Positions 35,582-44,299 of a stretch of 64,000 bases of DNA are shown piece by piece; positions within the stretch are counted from its first letter, which is position 1; each line of letters starts with the position of its first letter. This DNA is from CAWCDJ01 sp963794265 (GTDB lineage Bacteria > Acidobacteriota > Terriglobia > Bryobacterales > Bryobacteraceae): assembly GCA_963794265.1 (NCBI GenBank), contig CAWCDJ010000005.1, positions 682,001 to 746,000 of the forward strand, in the 5' to 3' direction. The notes under the pieces were generated by a model, which did not search any database, was not told where the DNA came from, and saw only the letters and a list, made by a program, of their open reading frames with translations. The position numbers were made by a program, and so were the translations under genes.

Positions 35582-35654
35582 GTCGCGGCTCTGTGTGAGA
35601 GTCGCGGTCTGTGCGAGAGTCGCGGCTGTGTGCGAGAGTCGCGGCTGCGCCAGA
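35582..35654 (+). repeat. Four tandem 17-19 bp repeats upstream of tmk
   Basis: Units start at 35582, 35601, 35619 and 35638, with lengths of 19, 18, 19 and 17. Each begins GTCGCGG and ends near GAGA or CAGA. They end 28 bp before the tmk GTG. Length differences break any reading frame, so they are non-coding. This could be regulatory or simple slippage; it is not a CRISPR, since there are no spacers. Confidence 0.8.
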
Positions 35655-35682
35655 GCCGAGCGGTTACAATAGGGGCTTCACA

Positions 35683-36321
35683 GTGGACAAACGCGGCCTC
35701 TTCATCACTTTCGAAGGAATGGACGGTTCCGGCAAGACCACCCAAATGCACCGGTTGGCGGACCGGTTGCGGGCTATGGGACGGACGGTCCTGGAGACAT
35801 CCGAACCCGGCGGTCCGCCGCTGGCGCAGAAGATCCGGCGCATTCTGCTCGATTCCGCCAACCAGGAGCTCAGTCCGACCACCGAACTGCTGCTCTATTT
35901 CGCGTCCCGGGCGCAGAACGTGGACGAGTGGATCCTGCCGGCGCTCGAGCGCGGCGAGATCGTGCTGTCGGACCGTTTCACGGATTCCTCGCTGGTCTAC
36001 CAGGGCCGCGGGCGGGGGCTGGGGGCCGAAGCGGTGATGGCGCTCGACGCGATCGCCTGCCGGGGGGTGAAACCGGATCTGACGATCCTGGTGGATGTAG
36101 ACCCGGAAGCCAGCCTGGCACGGGCGCGGGCCCGCAACGTGGCCGAACCGCATCCGGAGACCCGCATGGACGACCAGGCGATCGAGTTCCACCGCAAGGT
36201 CTACGTGGCGTACCACGACCTGGCGGCTTCCGAGCCGGAGCGCGTGAAGATGGTGAACGGGCGAACGGCGATCGAGGCCATCGAGCAGGAAGTCTGGAAT
36301 GTCGTCAGGCCCTATGTTTGA
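35683..36321 (+). CDS. tmk: Thymidylate kinase
   Basis: A 212-residue kinase that phosphorylates dTMP to dTDP. The P-loop EGMDGSGKTT is at residues 11-20, the DRF motif (SDRFTDSS) at 97-99, and the YQGRGRGLG lid-neighbour motif is present. The lid region RARARNVAEPHPETRMDD carries several arginines. The start GTG at 35683 gives the standard MDKRGLFITFEGMDGSGK N-terminus. A TACAAT sequence lies at 35665-35670, though no -35 fits. The end overlaps holB by 23 bp. The tmk-holB pairing is widespread in bacteria. Confidence 0.95.
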   Translation: MDKRGLFITFEGMDGSGKTTQMHRLADRLRAMGRTVLETSEPGGPPLAQKIRRILLDSANQELSPTTELLLYFASRAQNVDEWILPALERGEIVLSDRFTDSSLVYQGRGRGLGAEAVMALDAIACRGVKPDLTILVDVDPEASLARARARNVAEPHPETRMDDQAIEFHRKVYVAYHDLAASEPERVKMVNGRTAIEAIEQEVWNVVRPYV

Positions 36322-37336
36322 AAAATTCTGGGGCAACCCGCACGTGATTGAGGCGCTCCAGCACATGCTGGCGCAGGACCGCCTGGCGCAGACGCTGCTG
36401 TTTTCCGGGCCGGAGGGCGTGGGCAAAGCCACGCTGGCGCGCCGCCTGGGCGCGCGACTGCTGCCGCACCCCGAACCGATCGAGAAGGACGACCTGAGCC
36501 TGCCCGGCAACCTGGAGACGGTGGCGGCCCGCGAAAAGTGGCCGGCCGATAAGCGCAACGAAGACCCGCTGCTGTTTGCGACGCACCCGGATTTCGTCAC
36601 CTTCGCGCCTGACGGACCGCTGCGCCAGATCTCCATCCAGCAGACCCGCCTGCTGAAGGACCGGGCCCAATATCTGCCGCACCAGGGCAAACGCCGCATC
36701 TTCCTGATCGACCATGTGGATCGCGCCAACGATCAGGCGGCCAATTCCCTGCTGAAAACCCTCGAAGAGCCCCCCGACCACCTGGTGCTGATCATGACGG
36801 CCGAGAATGCCTACGACCTGCTGCCGACCATCCGCTCGCGGTCGGTGCTGTTCCAGTTCGCGCCGCTCCCGCGGGACGAAATGCGGGAGTTCGTGAAATC
36901 GCGCGGCCTGGATCACGCGGAACGGCGCGTGGCGCTGGCCGCCGGCAGTCCGGGCCTGGCGGTCTCGCTCGATCTCGACCTCTACGATAAGCGCCGCGCC
37001 GCCATGCTGGTGCTGCTGAAGACGGCGGCCGGGGCGGCGCCGTTCGCCTCGTGGGTGCCGGTGTCGGAAGCCATCGGCCGCAGCAGGAGCGAGAAGCTCG
37101 ACGACTACCTGAAGGTGCTCTACGAACTGTTGCGCGACCTGCTGGTGCTGCGCGAGGGTTCGGGAGAGATCCGCAACGAGGATATCCGCCGCGAACTCGA
37201 AGCGCTGGCCGGCAAGGTCGAATTCGTCTGGATTCGCCGGGCGGTGGGGAGGGTTGACGAGATCGCCCGGCTAATCCGCCGCAATATTCAGAAGACCATC
37301 GCGCTCGACGCGCTGATCATGGATCTCGCCAGGTAA
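36299..37336 (+). CDS. holB: DNA polymerase III subunit delta'
   Basis: A 345-residue clamp-loader subunit. The Walker-A-like loop GPEGVGKA is at 37-44 and the FLIDHVDRANDQAANSLLKTLEEPP block is the conserved Walker B/sensor stretch. The sensor motif reads IRSRS instead of the common SRC. The four-cysteine zinc module usual between the P-loop and Walker B is missing; that region has no cysteine at all. ATG 36299 has an AGGA ribosome site 8 bases upstream; ATG 36314 is an alternative. It overlaps tmk, and its TAA directly abuts a hairpin repeat. Confidence 0.9.
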   Translation: MSSGPMFEKFWGNPHVIEALQHMLAQDRLAQTLLFSGPEGVGKATLARRLGARLLPHPEPIEKDDLSLPGNLETVAAREKWPADKRNEDPLLFATHPDFVTFAPDGPLRQISIQQTRLLKDRAQYLPHQGKRRIFLIDHVDRANDQAANSLLKTLEEPPDHLVLIMTAENAYDLLPTIRSRSVLFQFAPLPRDEMREFVKSRGLDHAERRVALAAGSPGLAVSLDLDLYDKRRAAMLVLLKTAAGAAPFASWVPVSEAIGRSRSEKLDDYLKVLYELLRDLLVLREGSGEIRNEDIRRELEALAGKVEFVWIRRAVGRVDEIARLIRRNIQKTIALDALIMDLAR

Positions 37337-37383
37337 AGCAGGCGAGCTCCGCTCACCTCGGCAGGCCGGGAAGCCTACCCTAC
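37337..37383. repeat. Stop-associated double-hairpin repeat, copy D
   Basis: Hairpin GGCGAGC-TCC-GCTCACC is at 37341-37357 (one mismatch), then AGGCC-GGGA-AGCCT at 37363-37376 and ACCCTAC. It starts right after the holB TAA and, on the minus strand, its GTAGGGTAG encodes the Val-Gly-stop end of aroA. It fills the junction of two convergent genes. Confidence 0.8.
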
Positions 37384-38655
37384 AATCTTCGCCAGTGTGT
37401 CCCAGAATTCGGGGAACGAAACCGACGCGGCTTCGGCATCGTGGATGACGGATTCGCCGTCCGCGGCGAGCGCGGCGACCGCGAACGCCATGGCCACACG
37501 GTGGTCGCCGAAGGAATCGAACGCGGCCGCGCGGAACTTCTGGCGGCCGGGGATCACCATTCCGTCGGGCCGCTCCTCGGCGGCAACACCCAGCCGGTGG
37601 AGGTTTTCAACCACGGTCCGGATGCGGTCGGTTTCCTTGACTCGCAGTTCGGAGGCGTCGCGCACGGTAAGGCCTTGTTCGGCGGCGGCTCCGAGAACGG
37701 CCAGCACCGGAATTTCGTCAATCAGCGCGGCGGTGAGCGGACCTTCGATCACACCGCCCCGCAGGGCGGAGTGCTCCACGACGATTTCGCCGGCCAGCTC
37801 TCCATTGCGGCTCTCCAACTCGGGGATGCGGATGCCGGCGCCCATTCCGATCAGAAAATCGAGCAGAGCCGAGCGCGTGGGGTTCAGGCCGACGCCGCGG
37901 ATGGATAGCCGCGACCCGGGCACGAGCAGCGCCGCGGCGAGGAAGAACGCAGCCGAGGAAAGGTCGGAAGGCACCGCGAGATCGCGGCCCGCCAGCCGGG
38001 GACGACCGGCCAGGGTGATGATGCCGCGGCTCGATGTGAGATCGGCTCCGAACTCCCGCAGCGCAATTTCGGTGTGATCGCGCGAGCGCACCGGCTCCGC
38101 GATGGAGGTTTCGCCTTCGGCAAAGAGCCCGGCGAACAGCACGCAGGTCTTGACCTGGGCGCTGGGGACGGGCAACTGGTAATAAATGGGCTTGAGTTTC
38201 CCACCCTGAATTTCGAGCGGAGGGAACTTGTCTTCCCGCGCCCGGATGCGCGCGCCCATTTCCGCGAGCGGCCTCATGATCCGCTGCATGGGGCGGCGCG
38301 AGAGCGATTCGTCGCCTCCGATGCGGCTGCAAAACGGCTGCGCCGCCAGGATGCCGGAGAGCATGCGGATGGTGGAGCCGGAATTGCCGGCGTCGAGGCA
38401 CGCGGCCGGGGCGCGCAGCCCATCGAGGCCGCGGCCGTGGATCGTGAACCCGGTTCCCTCCCCCGTAACTTCGATGCCCAGCGCGCGGATGCAGCCGAGC
38501 GTCGAATGGCAGTCGGCCCCGGTCGAATAGTTCCGGATGCGGGTGGGGCCTTCGGCGATGGAAGCGATCATCGCGTAACGGTGGGAGATCGATTTATCGC
38601 CGGGCAGGGTGAGGCTGCCGGAGAGAGCGGAAGCGGGAGCGATTCGTTTTTGCAT
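37375..38655 (-). CDS. aroA: 3-phosphoshikimate 1-carboxyvinyltransferase (EPSP synthase)
   Basis: A 426-residue enzyme of the shikimate pathway that joins phosphoenolpyruvate to shikimate-3-phosphate. The N-terminal LPGDKSISHRYAM (K21, S22, R26), DAGNSGSTIRMLSG, SAQVKTCVLFAGL and RVKETDRIRTVVENL are standard. The ATG at 38653-38655 starts 5 bp after the PIG-L gene stop on the same strand. The last two residues and stop (Val-Gly-TAG) come from the dispersed hairpin repeat, exactly as in murI. The open frame upstream of the ATG overlaps the PIG-L gene and is not coding. Confidence 0.96.
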   Translation of the reverse strand: MQKRIAPASALSGSLTLPGDKSISHRYAMIASIAEGPTRIRNYSTGADCHSTLGCIRALGIEVTGEGTGFTIHGRGLDGLRAPAACLDAGNSGSTIRMLSGILAAQPFCSRIGGDESLSRRPMQRIMRPLAEMGARIRAREDKFPPLEIQGGKLKPIYYQLPVPSAQVKTCVLFAGLFAEGETSIAEPVRSRDHTEIALREFGADLTSSRGIITLAGRPRLAGRDLAVPSDLSSAAFFLAAALLVPGSRLSIRGVGLNPTRSALLDFLIGMGAGIRIPELESRNGELAGEIVVEHSALRGGVIEGPLTAALIDEIPVLAVLGAAAEQGLTVRDASELRVKETDRIRTVVENLHRLGVAAEERPDGMVIPGRQKFRAAAFDSFGDHRVAMAFAVAALAADGESVIHDAEAASVSFPEFWDTLAKIVG

Positions 38656-38660
38656 GAAGT

Positions 38661-41444
38661 TTAGTGGGGTAGGCCTCCAGGCCTGCCCGGGTTCTTTCCC
38701 AGACTTACCAGGTTCGCCAGAATGCGGTATGCGCCGGGGACGCCGTTCGGCAACTGGCGGTACAGCGCGAACGCATCGTAAATATAAGCGCCCTTGCCGT
38801 AGCGCGCAAGCAGCAGGCCGCCACGCTGCGGATCCTGGCCGGGGTCGGCGGTTTCGAGCAGGGCCTGATAGCGGGGGTCCCAGGTCTGCATGAAGCCGTG
38901 GCCGCGCTCTTCGATCCAGCCGCCGAAATCGGCCTCGCCGATGCGGTTGGGCCAGGTAAAAACGGGGCTCTCGGGTGCCAGCAGCTTGACCTTGGAGTGC
39001 TCGTCCACCACTTTCTGCGGGTTGTTGCCGAGGCTGAAGGGATAGGGGCCATAGTTCTGGTCGAAATCCTGCAGGTTGTATTGCACGATCAGCACTCCGC
39101 CGTTCTTCACGTAATCGAGCAGGCGATCGTTGGCGGACTTCAGTTCGGTACGGACGGCATACGCGCGGGTGCCCAGAACGATGGCGTCGTAACCCGCGAG
39201 ATTGCCCTGGGTCACGTCGGCGGCGGAGAGAGTGGTCACGTGCTGCCCCAGGTTCTCGAGCGCGGTCGGAACGTCGTCGCCGGTGCCCGGAAGGAATCCG
39301 ATGTGCAAGCCGCGCGCGGTTTCGACATTCACTCCCACGGCGCGATAGACGGCGGGGCGGTAGAGCGGATAGGGGCGGATGCCGGGGTACCCGGCCAGCC
39401 GGTAGCCCTCGCGATAACGCTTGCCCTGGTATTCGGCAACCGCCGTGATGGTCTGTTCGCCGGGGGTCACCTGGCCGGGCAGGACCGAGAAGGTGACGGT
39501 GTGATCCTCGCCGTCGCGCGCCATGGCGAACGGCGCGGATTCGGGCGAGGACTTCCAACCCGCGGGCAGGCGCAGCCGCAGGCTCCCCTCGGCGGGACCT
39601 TTCACATTGCTGTGAACCGTGCAGGAGAAGGCGAACGACTTCGTTCCAACCGGCACGGCGCCCGCAGCGGGCGAGACCGTCACGGAGATTGCGGGAGCCA
39701 CCAGCAGCGGCTCCGGGACGATTCCCAGCGCCGGAATCCGCTGCAGGGTCTCGACCACCCGCGAGAGATGCACGGTCGCGCCGCGATAGGAGACGGCGGC
39801 GGTAGCCGAAAGCGGATAGGGCGCGAGCGATAAGTTGCGATAGCGAGGGTCATCCAGATCGTAGTAGGGCTGCTCTTCGTCTTTGCGGCTGAAGTAGGGG
39901 CGGGTCAGAGCGGCATCCGGCGGCGCCGCGACCGAGAACGTCGCCTGCGCCTGCTGCCGGCCTGCGATGCTCTTCGGCGGCTCCGCCCGGGGTTCGATGC
40001 GCCACGCCTTGCCGTCCGAAGCGGCCACGGTTACCGACCCGAGTGCCACGCCTTCGGGCCCCTGGTCCGAGATATCCACCTGAACCCCGAACGCCTGTCC
40101 GGGAATCGCAATCGTGAAGGTGGGGGAGGCGCCGCCGAACGGGTAGCGGTTCTGCGGTTCCTTCTCCGGCAGGACGGTGGCTTGCATATCGAGCCCCAGA
40201 GCGCCGATGAGAGCGTGCTCGAACTGGTCTTGCTTGACGCGCAGTTCGAATTCGACGTCATCGAGCCGGTCCTGACGCGCCCGGCCAATCAGCGCGCGGG
40301 TCTTTTCGAGGCCGTCGGCCAGCAGCGGCGCGATGTCCCGCGGCCGGTCCGGCCGATACTGCCGGCCGGCATCCGCGGCGATCCGGGCGATTTCGGCAAG
40401 GCCGCTTTTCAGATATTCCGGCACGGGCGCGGCCAGAGACCCGATCCCGTTCACCGAGACATCGATGCCGTCGAAGAAGCTGCGCTCATGCTCCGCCGCG
40501 GGAACGCGCGAATCGTAGCGGTGATAGGCGCTCGAGAACGGCGCGGGCGCCGGAATCGCGACACCGTTATTCTGGCTCTTCTGTTCGCCCAAGCCCTGGC
40601 GGGCGATTTGCAGGTAGGTCAGGCCGTAGGCCGGCGCAAAGGCGCCTTCCTGAATCTCGAGGGTGGTCGAGGGCTTCTCGCTCGACCAGGTTCTGTGGAT
40701 GTAGTCGAAAAAGCGCACCGGAACATACTTGTCGATGGCATAGTCGTACATGCCCTGAGGCGTCGGAGCGAAGAACGGAACGTGGGCGTAGACCTTGAGC
40801 GGGGTCCAGGGCCGCAGTCCTTCGCGGATCTGCTCGGGGAACTTGGCGGGGTCGCCGGCCGCCAGAAAGGCCTCCTGGGCTACCTGGCCGGCCACCTGGT
40901 GATTGCCGTGGCCGTCGGTTGCGGCGCCGACGAACACCGAGGTGATCACCAGCGGCCGGGTCATCCGGATCACGCGAACCACATCGGCCAGCACGCGGTC
41001 GTGGCCCCATTTATCGAGGGCCTCTTCGCGGGTTTTGGAGAAACCGTAGTCAATCGTGTTGGCCCAGTACTGATCGACGCCGTAGTAACGGTCCGCCTGA
41101 AGGAGTTCCTGCGTGCGGACCAGCCCGAGGGCGTCGTAGAGTTCCGGGGACATGGCGTTCTGGCCGCCCTCGCCGCGGTTCAGCGTGAGCAGCGCGGCGC
41201 GCGCGCCGAGACCGCGCGTCTCATAGGCGAGCATTCCGCCGTCTTCGTCGTCCGGATGCGCGGTGACCATCACGAGACTGGCGCGGGTTTGGAGGGCGTT
41301 CAGCCACCGGACGAGACCGGCGGCGCCGCGCTCCGGCGCGACCTTGATGGAATCCGCGGCGGGAGCCTGGGCTCGGCCCGCAAGTGCCGCAAGCCCGCCG
41401 GCAAACAGGACAGCGACCCCGAATCCCCACTTGAAACGCAACAT
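38661..41444 (-). CDS. Exported PIG-L (LmbE) family deacetylase, large multidomain form
   Basis: A 927-residue exported protein. The signal peptide spans residues 1-27. The PIG-L metal motif AHPDDE is at 62-67, and a later HGNH (about residue 180) completes the zinc site, so it likely removes N-acetyl groups from a sugar substrate. The middle 400 residues look beta-rich (NEW-type/alpha-galactosidase-associated style). The C-terminal 200 residues (LAGYDAIVLGTRAYAV...LLDYVKNGGVLIVQYN) resemble a glutamine-amidotransferase-like/ThuA fold. The start is ATG 41444; ATG 41462 would add six residues. The C-terminus is formed by a hairpin repeat. aroA follows by 5 bp. Confidence 0.85.
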   Translation of the reverse strand: MLRFKWGFGVAVLFAGGLAALAGRAQAPAADSIKVAPERGAAGLVRWLNALQTRASLVMVTAHPDDEDGGMLAYETRGLGARAALLTLNRGEGGQNAMSPELYDALGLVRTQELLQADRYYGVDQYWANTIDYGFSKTREEALDKWGHDRVLADVVRVIRMTRPLVITSVFVGAATDGHGNHQVAGQVAQEAFLAAGDPAKFPEQIREGLRPWTPLKVYAHVPFFAPTPQGMYDYAIDKYVPVRFFDYIHRTWSSEKPSTTLEIQEGAFAPAYGLTYLQIARQGLGEQKSQNNGVAIPAPAPFSSAYHRYDSRVPAAEHERSFFDGIDVSVNGIGSLAAPVPEYLKSGLAEIARIAADAGRQYRPDRPRDIAPLLADGLEKTRALIGRARQDRLDDVEFELRVKQDQFEHALIGALGLDMQATVLPEKEPQNRYPFGGASPTFTIAIPGQAFGVQVDISDQGPEGVALGSVTVAASDGKAWRIEPRAEPPKSIAGRQQAQATFSVAAPPDAALTRPYFSRKDEEQPYYDLDDPRYRNLSLAPYPLSATAAVSYRGATVHLSRVVETLQRIPALGIVPEPLLVAPAISVTVSPAAGAVPVGTKSFAFSCTVHSNVKGPAEGSLRLRLPAGWKSSPESAPFAMARDGEDHTVTFSVLPGQVTPGEQTITAVAEYQGKRYREGYRLAGYPGIRPYPLYRPAVYRAVGVNVETARGLHIGFLPGTGDDVPTALENLGQHVTTLSAADVTQGNLAGYDAIVLGTRAYAVRTELKSANDRLLDYVKNGGVLIVQYNLQDFDQNYGPYPFSLGNNPQKVVDEHSKVKLLAPESPVFTWPNRIGEADFGGWIEERGHGFMQTWDPRYQALLETADPGQDPQRGGLLLARYGKGAYIYDAFALYRQLPNGVPGAYRILANLVSLGKNPGRPGGLPH
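38664..38690. repeat. Stop-associated hairpin repeat, copy E (inside a coding end)
   Basis: Hairpin AGGCC-TCCA-GGCCT is at 38671-38684, flanked by GTGGGGT and GCCCGGG. It forms the last nine codons of the PIG-L gene (Pro-Gly-Arg-Pro-Gly-Gly-Leu-Pro-His) and ends just before its TAA. Only the second hairpin of the full element is present. Confidence 0.75.
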
Positions 41445-41648
41445 ATTCACATTGTTTGCCATGAGTGGGATTTGGTGCAAGCCAGGCTCCCCCCGCACCA
41501 CGAAACGTCGACAGCACCACGAAATGCGGTTTCGAGGCCTGACGGAAGGGGCCCATCCGCGCTATCCTTTGACGGCGGGCGAAGTCGCGGACCGCGGCGG
41601 GCTTTTTGCGCCGGGCGCCCCACGGTGCCGGATAATGAAGGGTAGATC

Positions 41649-42491
41649 ATGACCGTTGAAATCGAAGGCGTCGCCCTGCACCTCGCCCACCCGGACGAAC
41701 TCACAATCCAATGGGTCGGGCAGGATGAACTCATGCGTCAACTGCTGGCGGCCTGGATGGTAATCAGCGATCAGGACCTGCCGATGAATCCCCGGCTGCT
41801 CGGCAAGCCGGGTGTCGGCAAAACAACCCTGGCCTATGCCGCCGCCAGGCGGATGGGCCGCGAAGCTTACATTTTGCAGGCGACTCTCGATACCCGTCCC
41901 GAGGACCTGCTGATCACACCGGTGATCGAGGGCGCCGGGAGTTTGCGGTATGTAGCCTCGCCGCTGGTCACGGCCATGCTCCGCGGCGGTATCGCGATTC
42001 TGGACGAGGGCAACCGCATGAGCGAAAAGAGCTGGGCGAGTCTCGCGCCGCTGCTCGACAACCGCCGCTATGTGGAGTCGATCGTCGCGGGGATCAAAAT
42101 CCGGGCGCACCCGCAATTCCGGCTGGTGGCCACGATGAACGACGACGCCTCCACTTTCGAGCTCCCTGAGTATATCCACTCGCGGTTGCAGCCTCAGATT
42201 TTCATCGATTTTCCGGAGCGCGACGAGGAATACCACATCCTGAGGGAGAACCTGCCTTTCGCCGAGGACCGTATTCTGAATTACGTCACGGACTTCCTGC
42301 AACTCGCCCACGCCTCCGATGAGCGCTATACGGTGCGCGACGGGATCAATGTGGCGCGCTTCGCTCTCAAGCTGAAGAGCCTTGCCACCCAGCGCACTCA
42401 CGAGGTCGAGGCGCTGGAGATCGCCATCGTGCAGGTTTTGGGAGAGGAAGCGCTGCGTTATGCCCGGAGAGACCGACCTTCCGATTCCTGA
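41649..42491 (+). CDS. MoxR-type AAA+ ATPase
   Basis: A 280-residue single-domain AAA+ ATPase. Walker A GKPGVGKTT is at 52-60, Walker B GIAILDEGNR has D119/E120, sensor 1 is N164 in ATMND, and an arginine-finger candidate is R179 in YIHSRL. GNRMSEKSWASLAPLLD matches MoxR-family ATPases, which usually act as metal-insertion or maturation chaperones for a VWA-domain partner. Here no VWA gene is next to it; instead it overlaps by 32 bp a gene for a 611-residue protein of unknown type. The ribosome site is GAAGGG. The upstream 205 bp from the divergent PIG-L gene start should hold the promoter. Confidence 0.88.
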   Translation: MTVEIEGVALHLAHPDELTIQWVGQDELMRQLLAAWMVISDQDLPMNPRLLGKPGVGKTTLAYAAARRMGREAYILQATLDTRPEDLLITPVIEGAGSLRYVASPLVTAMLRGGIAILDEGNRMSEKSWASLAPLLDNRRYVESIVAGIKIRAHPQFRLVATMNDDASTFELPEYIHSRLQPQIFIDFPERDEEYHILRENLPFAEDRILNYVTDFLQLAHASDERYTVRDGINVARFALKLKSLATQRTHEVEALEIAIVQVLGEEALRYARRDRPSDS

Positions 42492-44295
42492 TGCCGCCAG
42501 CCTGGCTCGCGGCCGGTTCACGTATTTTCCGGTAGTTCCGGGGCGGGTGGAGTTCGCCATCGAATTGCGGCGCGCCATTCTCGAGGCGCGTCCCCAGGTA
42601 GTGGCCGTGGAATTGCCGGTAACACTCCAGGCGGCCTGGATGAGGGCAGTAGGGCGGCTGCCGGAGATGTCGCTCATCTTCTATCCGGACGAGTCCGGCG
42701 GGGAAGACGAGGCGGTGTACGTACCGGTGGAGCCGGCCGATCCCTTTACCGAGGCGGTGCGGAGCGGCCAGGAGGTCGGCGCCGAGATTGTTTTCGCGGA
42801 CCCGGAAGCGGGCCGCCGGCCGCACCTGAAAGACGCGTACCCGGATACGTACGCCATCCGCCACATTGGCCTGGAGCGCTACATCGAGGCGTATCGCGTG
42901 TACCCGCAGCCGCGGACGGAGCAGATTTCGAGGCACGCGGCCGGGCTGGCGTGGAAACTGCAAGGAGTGGATCCGCAAGCTTCCGTGCTAGTGGTAGTGT
43001 CTTTGAACCTGCTCGATCCGCTGCTCGATGCCATGGAAGAACCGCAGGCGCAGCCCCTGGTGCGCACCTCGCGGGAAGGGGTGGAGGTGTTCAATCCGCA
43101 TCCCGAATCGCTGGGAGAGATCACTTCCGAATATCCGGCTTTGCAGTGGCGTTACGAGCGTTTCCGGCCACAGATGACCGACACCAGCCTGATCGACCGG
43201 CGGCACGCGCAACTGGCGGTTTTTCGCGAGGCCGAAAAAGAATACGAAGCGTCCACGGGGGAGCGCATCGCGCACTGGCAGCGGCGGCTGCTGGCGCGCT
43301 ACACCCGCAACCTGGCGCTGGCGGTCCACGATCTTTCGGCCGGCATTTTCGATCTCACGGTTGCGGGGCGGGGGGTCGCCGACGACAACTACGCATGGGA
43401 TGTGTGGGAAACGGCGAGCCGCTATCCGCCTCAAAGGACCGAGGCGGAGGTGCTCACGGTACGGATTGCCGGAGACGAGGTGTGGATGGACACGCGCCGC
43501 ATCCGGCTGCGCCGCCGCCTGCCGAGCACCAAGCGCCGGTTGCGCCCTTACGGTCTGAAGCCACGCAAGAAGGAGAAGATTCCGGGCGAGTGGGCGAGCC
43601 AGCTAAACGGCGCAAGCATCTGCTCGTATCCTCCGGAAGACCTGGTGATCGAAGACTATGGCCGCTTCTTGAAACACAAGGGAAAAAGCATCCTTTCCGA
43701 GGAGCGGGTGCGGGTGGAGCCGTTCACCACCTCGATTCTGGATGGGGTAGACGTGCGCGAGACGATTCGGAAGTGGTATGAGCACCGGGTCTACGTGCGC
43801 CAGTTTCAGAAGATTAACGGAGAAGTCGGCTCGGTGGTGGTGATTTTCGACGAAGACCGCGATAATCGCTATCCGTACCTGACGACCTGGCTCGGCGAGA
43901 ACCAGAACGAGTCGGACATGGCCTTTTACTCGACCCCGCCGTTCGAGAACCTGGTGGGGCCGGGGATCGGGCGCGCCGAATATGGCGGTTTTCTGATGAG
44001 CCTGCCGCCGCGGCGGATGTACGACGTCTGGCAGGATGCCGATTATGAATTCGCCGAATCGAAGTCGGAGCGGCTGCTGCTGGCGGCTCTGGATTACTCC
44101 ATTCACCGGTACGTGGTGTACGTGGCGGCGCGGCCGCCGCGCAGCATTTTCAAGACGGTCGCCTCGCGCGTCGGCCGAACCATCATCTACATACCGATCG
44201 GGCAGTTGTCGCCGGTATCGTTGAAGAAGATACGGGTTGTCCACGTGCTCGACGGTTACGAGAAACGGGAGATTGCGCGGGATTACCTCTGGTGA
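42460..44295 (+). CDS. Partner protein of the MoxR ATPase, unknown function
   Basis: A 611-residue, apparently cytoplasmic protein with no signal or membrane segment. Residues 28-115 (FAIELRRAILEARPQVVAVELP...YVPVEPADPFTEAV...EIVFADPEAG) resemble the start of TraB/EreA/ChaN-like hydrolase folds, including relatives found beside MoxR ATPases; this is inferred from motif style only. A very basic stretch lies at about 344-375 (RRIRLRRRLPSTKRRLR and onward) and could bind nucleic acid. The C-terminal 220 residues (VRVEPFTTSILDGVDVRETIRKWYEHRVYVRQF...SVVVIFDEDRDNRYPYLTTW) form a distinct domain I do not recognise; it is not an obvious VWA. ATG 42460 is preceded by GGAGAGGAAG and overlaps the MoxR gene. 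Confidence 0.8.
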   Translation: MPGETDLPIPDAASLARGRFTYFPVVPGRVEFAIELRRAILEARPQVVAVELPVTLQAAWMRAVGRLPEMSLIFYPDESGGEDEAVYVPVEPADPFTEAVRSGQEVGAEIVFADPEAGRRPHLKDAYPDTYAIRHIGLERYIEAYRVYPQPRTEQISRHAAGLAWKLQGVDPQASVLVVVSLNLLDPLLDAMEEPQAQPLVRTSREGVEVFNPHPESLGEITSEYPALQWRYERFRPQMTDTSLIDRRHAQLAVFREAEKEYEASTGERIAHWQRRLLARYTRNLALAVHDLSAGIFDLTVAGRGVADDNYAWDVWETASRYPPQRTEAEVLTVRIAGDEVWMDTRRIRLRRRLPSTKRRLRPYGLKPRKKEKIPGEWASQLNGASICSYPPEDLVIEDYGRFLKHKGKSILSEERVRVEPFTTSILDGVDVRETIRKWYEHRVYVRQFQKINGEVGSVVVIFDEDRDNRYPYLTTWLGENQNESDMAFYSTPPFENLVGPGIGRAEYGGFLMSLPPRRMYDVWQDADYEFAESKSERLLLAALDYSIHRYVVYVAARPPRSIFKTVASRVGRTIIYIPIGQLSPVSLKKIRVVHVLDGYEKREIARDYLW

Positions 44296-44299
44296 CCGT

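Noticed and set aside
35582..35654. Possible CRISPR array upstream of tmk
   Set aside because: The units are adjacent with no spacers and only 17-19 bp long, and no cas gene is present.
34368..35682. RiPP cluster built on the radical SAM/SPASM protein, with a precursor encoded by the tandem repeats
   Set aside because: The repeat units change frame, no start with a ribosome site and core-like peptide is visible, and the tldD/tldE genes are 15 kb away.
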